A stretch of 64,000 bases of DNA from VXYL01 sp965199915 (GTDB taxonomy: Bacteria > Pseudomonadota > Gammaproteobacteria > Pseudomonadales > Azotimanducaceae): assembly GCA_965199915.1 (NCBI GenBank), contig OZ241348.1:1984001-2048000 (forward strand). Reading direction: 5' to 3'. Position numbers and translations under genes: made by a program. The notes below the pieces were generated by a model, which was not told where the DNA came from, made no database searches, and was given only the letters and a program-made list of their open reading frames with translations. Shown piece after piece: positions 56,093 through 64,000 of the stretch; position 1 is the first letter of the stretch; each line of letters starts with the position of its first letter.

Positions 56093-58504
56093 TCAGTGGG
56101 CGCTGATGGGCAACTGTTCCGCTAGCGGCGCCGTTGTCTCCACTTCCAGCGGCTCGCCTTGTGTCGGCTGCGGGGGACGCTCCAAAGCGGCGTCTATCAC
56201 CTCGTCGACGTACTCCACTGGCAGGATGTCGAGATTCGCCAACACGTTGTCCGGCACCTCCGGCAGGTCGCGTTCGTTTTCCTTCGGAATGACCACGCGC
56301 CGCACGCCGCCCCGATGCGCCGCCAGCAGTTTCTCCTTCAAGCCGCCGACCCGCAGCACCTGCCCGCGCAAGGTGATCTCGCCCGTCATCGCCACGTCCG
56401 CGGCCACCGGAATGCCGGTGAGGACGCTCACCAGCGCAACGCACATGCCGATGCCCGCGCTCGGGCCGTCCTTGGGCGTCGCGCCTTCCGGCACGTGGAT
56501 GTGCAGGTCGCGTTGCTCGTGGAAGTCGGCGCGGATGCCCAAGGCGTGGGCGCGACTGCGCACGACCGTGATGGCGGCTTGAATGGACTCCTGCATGACA
56601 TCGCCCAGCGAACCCGTCTTGATCTGTCGGCCTTTGCCGGCCACCGCCAACGCTTCGATGTTGAGCAGCTCGCCGCCGGTTTGCGTCCACGCGAGGCCGA
56701 CGGCGACGCCGACTTGGCTCTTCCGCGCCGCCGTGCCGTGATTGAACTTCGGCACGCCGTTGTATGCCTCGACATCCTTCTTGCGGATCGTCTTCGGCCC
56801 GTCGCCGCCGTGGAGCGCCTGCCCGGTGACCACCTTGCGGCAGATCTTGGCGATTTCGCGCTCCAAGCCGCGCACGCCGGCCTCCTTGGTGTAGTAGCGG
56901 ATGAGATGCGTCAGCGCGTTGTCCGTGAAGCGCAGCTCCGCGTCCGCCAAGCCGCAGTTGCGCTTCTGCTTGGGGATGAGAAACCGTTTGGCGATGTTGC
57001 GCTTCTCGTCTTCGGTGTAGCCGGCCAGGCGGATCAGCTCCATGCGGTCGAGAAGCGCCGGGGGGATGTCCATGGAGTTGGAGGTGCAGACGAAGAACAC
57101 GTCCGAAAGGTCGTAGTCCACCTCCAGATAGTGGTCGTTGAAGGCGTGGTTTTGCTCCGGGTCGAGCACTTCCAAGAGCGCCGAGGCGGGGTCGCCGCGC
57201 ACGTCCATGCCCATCTTGTCCACCTCGTCGAACAGGAACAGCGGGTTGCGCACGCCGGCCTTGGCCATTTTCTGCAACACCTTGCCGGGCAGCGAGCCGA
57301 TGTAGGTGCGCCGATGGCCGCGTATCTCCGCTTCGTCGCGCACGCCGCCCAAAGCCATGCGCACGAACTGCCGGTTGGTGGCGCGGGCGATGGATTCGCC
57401 AAGGGAGGTCTTGCCAACGCCCGGCGCCCCCACCAAGCACAACACCGGGCCTTTGAGCTTGCGCACGCGGCCTTGCACGGCCAAATACTCCAAGACGCGC
57501 TCTTTGACATCCTCCAAGCCGTAGTGGTCCTCGTCCAGGATGCGGCGCGCGGCGCGCAGATCGCGCCGGACGCGGCGCTTCTTGCGCCACGGAATGGACA
57601 GCAGCCAATCCAAGTAGCCCCGCACCACCGTCGCCTCGGCCGCCATCGGCGCCATGAGCTTGAGCTTGGCCAGCTCCGCCTCCGCCTTCGCTTGCGCTTC
57701 CTTGGGCAGGCGCGCCGCGGCGATGCGCTTCTTGAGCGCGTCGAACTCGTCCGGCGCGTCGGACAGGTTGCCGAGCTCCTTGTGGATGGCCTTCATCTGC
57801 TCGTTGAGGTAGTACTCGCGCTGGCTTTTCTCCAACTGCTTCTTGACGCGGCCGCGTATGCGTTTGTCCAGTTGCCGCGCGTCTATCTCGGCGTCAAGGT
57901 AGCCGAGCAGGCGCTCGGCGCGCCGCTCCAGATCGAAAGTGGCCAGCACCGTTTGCCGCATCTCGAGTTTCAGCGGCAACTGGGCGGCGACGGTGTCCAC
58001 CAAGCGGGACGGATCGTCGATGCTGGACACCGAGGCGAGCACGTCGTCCGGCACTTGCCGCGCCGCCTTGGCGAAGCGCTCGAATTGTCCAAGGACGGAG
58101 CGCGTCACCGCGGCCGCGAGCGTTGGCGACGCTTGCTCCTCGCGCACGGGCGCAACGTCCGCGACGAGGTGCTGACCGCCCTCTTCCACACGCAGGACGG
58201 TCCCCCGCTGACCGCCTTCGACCAGCACTTTCACTTTGCCGTCCGGCAGCGCCACGAACTGCAGCACGGTGGCGATCGTGCCCACGTCGAAAATGTCCGC
58301 GGCACCGGGATCCGCCACGTCGCCGTCGCGTTTGGCGACGAGGAAAATGCTCTTGTCGCCGGCGGTGGCCGCCTCGACGGCGTGGATCGAGCGCTTCGTG
58401 CCGATGAACAGCGGATGGATGCCGTGCGGATAGACCACGAGATCGCGCAGCGGCAGAACCGCGACGCCGGGCAGCGTTTCGTCCGTGTTTGCTACCGAGG
58501 CCAT
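56093..58504 (-). CDS. lon: ATP-dependent protease Lon
   Basis: 803 residues from the ATG at 58504, with GAGGTG upstream. The N-terminal substrate domain (VLPLRDLVVYPHGIHPLFIG), the coiled region (REYYLNEQMKAIHKELG), the AAA module (Walker A GAPGVGKTS; LALGGVRDEAEIRGHRRTYIG; Walker B FLFDEVDKM) and the protease domain with the Ser-Lys dyad (PKDGPSAGIGM; later GLKEKLLAAHRGG) are in order. It degrades misfolded and regulatory proteins, and in E. coli it degrades antitoxins, which links it to the TA genes here. ClpX is encoded 47 bases upstream. Confidence 0.95.
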   Translation of the reverse strand: MASVANTDETLPGVAVLPLRDLVVYPHGIHPLFIGTKRSIHAVEAATAGDKSIFLVAKRDGDVADPGAADIFDVGTIATVLQFVALPDGKVKVLVEGGQRGTVLRVEEGGQHLVADVAPVREEQASPTLAAAVTRSVLGQFERFAKAARQVPDDVLASVSSIDDPSRLVDTVAAQLPLKLEMRQTVLATFDLERRAERLLGYLDAEIDARQLDKRIRGRVKKQLEKSQREYYLNEQMKAIHKELGNLSDAPDEFDALKKRIAAARLPKEAQAKAEAELAKLKLMAPMAAEATVVRGYLDWLLSIPWRKKRRVRRDLRAARRILDEDHYGLEDVKERVLEYLAVQGRVRKLKGPVLCLVGAPGVGKTSLGESIARATNRQFVRMALGGVRDEAEIRGHRRTYIGSLPGKVLQKMAKAGVRNPLFLFDEVDKMGMDVRGDPASALLEVLDPEQNHAFNDHYLEVDYDLSDVFFVCTSNSMDIPPALLDRMELIRLAGYTEDEKRNIAKRFLIPKQKRNCGLADAELRFTDNALTHLIRYYTKEAGVRGLEREIAKICRKVVTGQALHGGDGPKTIRKKDVEAYNGVPKFNHGTAARKSQVGVAVGLAWTQTGGELLNIEALAVAGKGRQIKTGSLGDVMQESIQAAITVVRSRAHALGIRADFHEQRDLHIHVPEGATPKDGPSAGIGMCVALVSVLTGIPVAADVAMTGEITLRGQVLRVGGLKEKLLAAHRGGVRRVVIPKENERDLPEVPDNVLANLDILPVEYVDEVIDAALERPPQPTQGEPLEVETTAPLAEQLPISAH

Positions 58505-58551
58505 GTGCGGCACCTCATCCGTGCGGCGCCAATCGCGGGCAAACGCTCTGA

Positions 58552-59826
<1,275 letters not shown>

Positions 59827-59940
59827 GAACCCTCTTCATTAGTTCCGCTCTCGAAAGTGCGAACGATGATGGCTTAACGCCCGTTTTGCAACCCCCGGCA
59901 ACCGCGGGGGTGTACGACATATTTGTTCGCGCACGGCGGT

Positions 59941-60200
59941 TCAGGCGGCGAGGGCCATCGGCGGGGGTCTCGCGCGCGCCTCAAAGAACCCGTCGTAGCG
60001 GCCGTCCAACCACCAGCAGCGCCGCGTCAGGATGGGGTTCGCGCCGCCGTCGACGCTCCAGCACATGCCGCCGCGCCGGAGGGGTCCGGCCACCGTGCCG
60101 CAGGAGCTCTCCACCTCGCCCGAACCCACCGGCAGTCCGGCGGGGCGGAACGCCGGATAGCGCATGCGGGCGCGGTTGGCCTCGACGTACCCGGCGCAGC
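59941..60200 (-). pseudogene. C-terminal remnant of an ISKra4-type transposase
   Basis: Minus-strand reading gives GYVEANRARMRYPAFRPAG, LPVGSGEVESSCGTVAGPL and GRYDGFFEAR, the end of ISKra4-family transposases (the Glu of the DDE site lies in GSGEVES). Only about 85 codons remain and the upstream part is missing, replaced by the promoter of the M23 gene. Confidence 0.7.
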
Positions 60201-60217
60201 GCCGCGAGCCGCCGATG

Positions 60218-60226
60218 TGCTATGGT
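60218..60226 (+). promoter_or_regulatory. candidate extended -10 promoter of the M23 gene
   Basis: TGCTATGGT, identical to the element before the TonB-dependent receptor gene. Transcription would begin near 60233, about 63 bases before the GTG at 60296. Confidence 0.35.
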
Positions 60227-60295
60227 GCTTGGACGCCAGACGTGGTTGATCCTGTGCTCTCGGCGAGTAGAGCGCAGCAACATTGGGAGAGTACG

Positions 60296-60922
60296 GTGAC
60301 GACGAGAGTTAACGCTGTGGGACGAACGGTGCCCGCCATGGTTTTCTTGCTGGGAATTGTGGTCTTGGCCCCGATTATCGTTACCGCAAGTGACGATGAC
60401 TGCGATGCGGACGAGTGCATGACTGTGGTAGGCGAGCGCATCACCTGTCCAGACGGAGCGATTTGTTCGGACGGTCTACCGCTCCATAATTCTCTGGATT
60501 GCTATATGTTGTTGACTGCGCTGCATAATGCCTCCATTAGCGGGCCATACGGACAACGCAGACTTGGCCGGATCCACCGAGGACTGGATTTGAAGGTTCC
60601 AACCGGCACTCCTGTGTACGCGGCGAAGGACGGAGTGATCGCTCAAGTGGCCTATGGATTACCTGTAAACGACAAGTCGACGAAGAATGGCAATTTTGTC
60701 CGAATTAACTACGACGACGGCACCCAAGGGGTCTACTTGCACCTTGAACATGTGGATGTGTCCGTCCGGACAAAAGGGACTGGGGTTGACGCCGGGGATC
60801 AGATCGGCACGTCGAACAACACGGGTAACTCGTATGGGGCTCACCTGCACTATCACCTCTATGAGGATACGAACGGACAAGAAACTATCGATCCGACCTT
60901 GGAATACGGAAATTGCGGGTGA
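60296..60922 (+). CDS. M23-family metallopeptidase
   Basis: 208 residues from the GTG at 60296, with GGGAG upstream. The signal peptide is MVFLLGIVVLAPIIVTAS. The mature part has four Cys near the start (DDDCDADECMTVVGERITC), then the LytM-type peptidase: His94-RGL-Asp98, YLHLEH with His149, and His183-Leu-His185, all zinc and catalytic residues. Such enzymes cut peptide cross-links in peptidoglycan. G+C is near 50%, far below the surrounding clp genes, so it was acquired. Its stop overlaps the start of the next gene (TGATG). It may act on the own wall or on competitors. Confidence 0.8.
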   Translation: MTTRVNAVGRTVPAMVFLLGIVVLAPIIVTASDDDCDADECMTVVGERITCPDGAICSDGLPLHNSLDCYMLLTALHNASISGPYGQRRLGRIHRGLDLKVPTGTPVYAAKDGVIAQVAYGLPVNDKSTKNGNFVRINYDDGTQGVYLHLEHVDVSVRTKGTGVDAGDQIGTSNNTGNSYGAHLHYHLYEDTNGQETIDPTLEYGNCG

Positions 60923-62454
60923 TGGTCAACATGGCCGCCAGGGCAGCGGTACGGCGTCAACGCAAGTGGTTGTTCGGCGCGTCGGCTTTGGGCGTCGTTG
61001 CGGCCGGCGGCCTGTGGCTGTTGCACGGTTTGAGGCAGGAACCGCCCTTGGATGCGGTGCCGGCCGTTGATCCTCCACCCGCAGGCCCGGAACTGCCGGA
61101 GCCAGCGGAGTCGCCAGACCAGCGCCCGTTGGCGCATGGCGTGACGTCCGAGCCGAACGCGCCGCGCGAGCCTCCGTACGATGGCGAACTGCGTCCAGCG
61201 GAGGTTCTTGGCAACCTCGAGTGCGCGATGGCGTCGGGATGGGGAGCGGCCGCCGGCACGGCGGTGGTGTCCCTGCCGCACGGAGCGGGTGCCAAGTTCT
61301 CGGTCGTCGACGGCGACGGCGCTGTTTTCGGAGACACCGTGCCGTTCCAGCCAAACCACTACCGGATCGGCAGGCGGGAGGACGGCGCGCCCTTGGTTGG
61401 GCTCGGCGCTCTGCGCCTCAACTCCAAGCGGTTTCGTCCCCCGGAATCCCCGGAACCCGTGCGCATTTACTTGGGCGGGGAGTTGATCTACGAATCCGAC
61501 AAGGTGTGGGATTTTCTGATCGCGCGCGACGCCTCGTCGTTCGTGGTTCACCAGCCGAGCGGCGGCGGCGCCTCGCGGCTGGTGGTGCGCGACCTGGCGC
61601 TCGGCGAGGAGCGGCACATCGACCTTGGCACCCGCCTGACGCCCACCAACGCCTACGAGCCCGCAGCCACCATCGACTACGCGCTGGGCGGCAAGGAGAT
61701 CGTCGTGTCCCAACCCGAGCACGCGGATTCCGCCGGCAAGGGAACCTACTGGTTCTATCCGGTGGGCGAGGGGCGCGCGCGGCGCATCACGGTCAAGGAT
61801 GTGTTCAGCGCGCTTGTTGTTTCGAGCCGGGAAGCGTACTTCGTGGAACAGCCGGCCGGGGCGCGTTGGGGTGTTTGGCGCATCGCCAAGCGCAGGATCG
61901 ACGCCGGCGCGGGCACCACCGAGGAATTGTGGCACAACGTCTTGGATCTGCGCTCCGGCGGCCGCTTGAGCGGCGTTTCGGACGACGGCCGCTGGCTGGG
62001 CGTTCACGGGTGGGACTTCCACGTGTTGAACACCGGGAACGGCGAGTCGGTGTTCGAATACCCCATGGACGGCGCTGTAGGTCGGCAACTGGCCATGCTG
62101 TCCAGCGTGTTGGGGCCGGACGCCTCGCCCACCGACATTGGCGACCTCGGCAACATCGCTTTCCGAGGCAACAGCATGTGGTTCTTCAGACTGTTCGGGT
62201 CGTACGAGTGCTCGACGCCGCCCGGAGAGGAATACGACGACCTCCGCCACCGCCGGTGCGTCCGCGATCACCGCGAGCGCGGCCTCTACAAGGCGGTGTA
62301 CGACGTGTACGACTTGGACACGCTGGCGGCGGATTCCCAACCGGCGTACCGGGCGGAGGTCTTTCGGGAGACCAGCTGCATGGAGGGGAACGTGCCCTTC
62401 CGCGGACTGCAAAACGTGGACGGGAAACTCACCTACCTGACCGAAACCAGGTAG
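60922..62454 (+). CDS. membrane-anchored hypothetical protein, 510 residues
   Basis: The ATG at 60922 overlaps the M23 stop. A basic start (RRQRKW) and one helix (LFGASALGVVAAGGLWLLHGL) anchor it, with a Pro-rich stretch (about residues 45-90) before a large soluble part. That part has repeated beta-like segments (AKFSVVDGDGAVFGD; RIYLGGELIYESDKVWDF; DDGRWLGVHGWDFHVLNTGNG) that may form a propeller. Two Cys occur in YECSTPPGEEYDDLRHRRC. I do not recognise a family. Co-translation with the M23 enzyme suggests that the two act together in the envelope. G+C is like the host, unlike the M23 gene. Confidence 0.6.
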   Translation: MVNMAARAAVRRQRKWLFGASALGVVAAGGLWLLHGLRQEPPLDAVPAVDPPPAGPELPEPAESPDQRPLAHGVTSEPNAPREPPYDGELRPAEVLGNLECAMASGWGAAAGTAVVSLPHGAGAKFSVVDGDGAVFGDTVPFQPNHYRIGRREDGAPLVGLGALRLNSKRFRPPESPEPVRIYLGGELIYESDKVWDFLIARDASSFVVHQPSGGGASRLVVRDLALGEERHIDLGTRLTPTNAYEPAATIDYALGGKEIVVSQPEHADSAGKGTYWFYPVGEGRARRITVKDVFSALVVSSREAYFVEQPAGARWGVWRIAKRRIDAGAGTTEELWHNVLDLRSGGRLSGVSDDGRWLGVHGWDFHVLNTGNGESVFEYPMDGAVGRQLAMLSSVLGPDASPTDIGDLGNIAFRGNSMWFFRLFGSYECSTPPGEEYDDLRHRRCVRDHRERGLYKAVYDVYDLDTLAADSQPAYRAEVFRETSCMEGNVPFRGLQNVDGKLTYLTETR

Positions 62455-62532
62455 CGGAACAATCCCTCCGAAAGCGCCACGTCATCACCCGCTCCGCCGC
62501 GTCGCATCCGGCGGATCAAGCCAACGCACGGT

Positions 62533-63198
62533 CTACTCCCCTTTGCTGTCTTTGGCGTCTGGATGCTTGACGAGGTCCACCAAGCCGTATTCCACCGCTT
62601 GTTCGGGGCTCATCCAATAGTCGCGATCCGTGTCGGTGGCGATGCGCGCCGGCGTCTGGCCGGTGTGCCGGGCGAGGATGTCGTTGAGTTGCGCCCGCAT
62701 GGCGAGGATTTCGCGGGCTTGGATCTCGATGTCCGCCGCCACGCCCTGGGATCCGCCCGCCGGCTGGTGCAGCATGACGCGGGAATTGGGCAGCGCCATG
62801 CGTTTGCCCGGCGCGCCGGCGGCGAGCAGGAAGGCGCCCATGCTCGCGGCTTGGCCGATGCACACGGTGGCGACGTCGCAATTGACGAACTGCATGGTGT
62901 CGTAGATGGACAGCCCCGCGGTCACCGCGCCGCCGGGCGAGTTGATGTAGAGATGGATGTCCTTCTCGGCGTTCTCGGACGCCAAGAACAAGAGCTGCGC
63001 CATGACCAGGTTCGCCACGCCGTCGTCCACCGGGCCGACCAAAAAGACGATCCGATCCCGCAACAGGCGCGAATAGATGTCGTAGGCGCGTTCGCCGCGG
63101 GCGCTCTGCTCCACCACCATCGGCACGAGGCCAAGGGCGTGTGTCGCGGTCGGAGAACCGGCGCGAGGCGTTGTTGCGGGGGATGCGCGGTCGTTCAT
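62533..63198 (-). CDS. clpP: ATP-dependent Clp protease proteolytic subunit
   Basis: 221 residues from the ATG at 63198. The triad Ser119 (GQAASMGAFLLAAG), His144 (RVMLHQPAGG) and Asp193 (TDRDYWMSPEQAVEYGLVD) and the handle region are canonical; LVPMVVEQSARGERAYDIYSRLLRDRIVFL is the standard ClpP start. It forms the 14-subunit chamber with ClpX. The trigger-factor gene ends 46 bases upstream, as usual. The gene downstream on this strand should be clpX, but the foreign block 59886-62454 lies in between. Confidence 0.95.
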   Translation of the reverse strand: MNDRASPATTPRAGSPTATHALGLVPMVVEQSARGERAYDIYSRLLRDRIVFLVGPVDDGVANLVMAQLLFLASENAEKDIHLYINSPGGAVTAGLSIYDTMQFVNCDVATVCIGQAASMGAFLLAAGAPGKRMALPNSRVMLHQPAGGSQGVAADIEIQAREILAMRAQLNDILARHTGQTPARIATDTDRDYWMSPEQAVEYGLVDLVKHPDAKDSKGE

Positions 63199-63244
63199 CT
63201 TGGGTTCCTCGTGGGCGGCGAAAGGCGCTCTTCCGCTGCAGAGC

Positions 63245-64000
63245 TTAGGTTGGTCTTGCGAACAGGCGCTTGACTTTGCCAAGCCACCCGGACGAATCGT
63301 CGGCGGATGGTTCGTCGGCGGACGTTTCGTCGGCGGACGGATCATCCGCCGACGCTTCGTCCGCCGCGCAAGCCGCATCGGAGGTTCGCGGCGGATCGCC
63401 GTCCGCTTCGCTTGCGGCGGCTTCGACCGCCGGCGCGGGACGTTCCGGGAGCTGCCGGCCGGCGACCAAGTCGCGGTAGGGCATGTCGACGGCGGCAACC
63501 TGGGCGCGCGCCAAGACGTGTTCAATCACTTGCTCCTCAAGGACGGCCTGCTCGATTTCGCGGGTTTTGGCCTCGTCCGAGTAGAGCGCGCGTCGCACTT
63601 GCGCGGGTTCTTCGTAGGCGCTCGCGATCTCGTCGATGCGCTCGCCGACGCGCTTGTCGTCCGGCGTCATCGCCTGCCGCGAGACGATCTCGCGCATCAC
63701 CAATTGCGCCCGCAAACGGCGCTCCACAACACGCTGCGCCGACGCCGCAACCTCGGGCGTGATGCCAGCGACCACTTGGGCGAGGCGTTCCAACTCGGCC
63801 GCCACTTCGGTTCGCACCATGGTTGGCGGCAACTCGAACTCGTGCGCCTCCACCAACACGGCCAGCACCTCCTGACTGGTGGCGCGGCGCACCGCGGCTT
63901 GCAGCTCCACCTCCATGCGCTCGCGCACCGCGGCGCGGAACTTCGCCAAGCGATCGTCGCCAGTCGCCACGCCGAACCAGTCGAACAGGTCATCGTCGAC
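63245..64000 (-). CDS. tig: trigger factor (C-terminal part, window-edge truncated)
   Basis: The frame is open from base 64000; about 251 residues are visible. QEVLAVLVEAHEFELPPTMVRTEVAAELERLAQVV and the helical arms that follow are the C-terminal chaperone domain of trigger factor. The position before clpP confirms it. Beyond the normal end (near MPYRDLVAGRQLPE) an extra ~65 residues follow: an Ala/Pro stretch, then repeats of SADE/SADD type, and a basic amphipathic end (GWLGKVKRLFARPT). Trigger factor is a ribosome-bound folding factor. The ribosome-binding N-terminal domain lies outside the window. Confidence 0.85.
   Translation of the reverse strand, partial: VDDDLFDWFGVATGDDRLAKFRAAVRERMEVELQAAVRRATSQEVLAVLVEAHEFELPPTMVRTEVAAELERLAQVVAGITPEVAASAQRVVERRLRAQLVMREIVSRQAMTPDDKRVGERIDEIASAYEEPAQVRRALYSDEAKTREIEQAVLEEQVIEHVLARAQVAAVDMPYRDLVAGRQLPERPAPAVEAAASEADGDPPRTSDAACAADEASADDPSADETSADEPSADDSSGWLGKVKRLFARPT
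63298..63366 (-). repeat. 15-base repeats in the trigger-factor tail
   Basis: Units of the form TCGTCGGCGGAnG encode SADE/SADD. Four to five units, in frame. Confidence 0.7.

Overview
The window is high-GC (about two thirds G+C) bacterial chromosome. Housekeeping content points to a gammaproteobacterium: tig, clpP, clpX and lon in conserved order, ribF and lspA followed by type IV pilus minor-pilin genes, ibaG followed by hisD, zapE beside a DegS-type protease gene, exonuclease I, a TonB-dependent receptor and a DUF2799 lipoprotein. Leucine-rich-repeat proteins, toxin-antitoxin scraps, several IS families and a TAXI-type TRAP transporter resemble genomes of marine or host-associated lineages, but that last point is inference and no rRNA is present to place the organism.

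Layout. 1-3506: two genes of a VWA/BatA-type membrane operon. 3507-6700: a scrapyard made of broken copies of the VWA gene and of a hicA-hicB locus, mixed with an IS relic, an LRR gene, a Phd-type antitoxin gene and two orphan genes. 6711-8846: an AAA ATPase fused to a PD-(D/E)XK nuclease, the best candidate for an undescribed defence gene. 8917-14236: an ABC-2/M1-peptidase-like membrane protein and a complete ISNCY-family insertion sequence. 14237-18749: TonB-dependent receptor, lipoprotein and CnoX-like co-chaperone. 19049-19496: intact hicBA. 19658-25789: glutamine-synthetase-like enzyme, class I amidotransferase and a TAXI-TRAP importer whose binding protein carries a tandem-repeat tail. 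25834-30707: second scrapyard with a HEPN fragment, a decayed IS1634-type transposase, a frameshifted LRR gene and a DUF433 antitoxin with a truncated partner.

30710-38729 is metabolic and transport: a CBS / P-II-like / DUF1538 / DUF1538 cassette, an osmoprotectant-type ABC transporter, exonuclease I, a hydratase and an acyl-CoA dehydrogenase. 38767-41640: a TdeIII-type restriction-modification cassette flanked by two direct copies of the 5' end of a ClpP-like gene, suggesting insertion with a long target duplication. 41521-46286: ClpP-like peptidase, hydrolase, FAH-family enzyme, ZapE and DegS-type protease. 46343-47672: ISAzo13-family element. 47724-48776: two orphan genes, one with a 13-G tract. 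48951-55963: hisD, ibaG, fimT, a pilE-pilV-pilW-pilX operon joined by 4-base GTGA overlaps, lspA and ribF. 56093-64000: lon, clpX, about 2.7 kb of foreign DNA (transposase remnant, M23 peptidase, anchored hypothetical protein), clpP and the 3' end of tig.

The main theme is a conserved core repeatedly opened by mobile DNA and small defence or toxin-antitoxin modules, many now broken. Family assignments rest on reading motifs in the translated sequence; no database search was run. Start codons are chosen from ribosome-binding sites and overlaps where visible.
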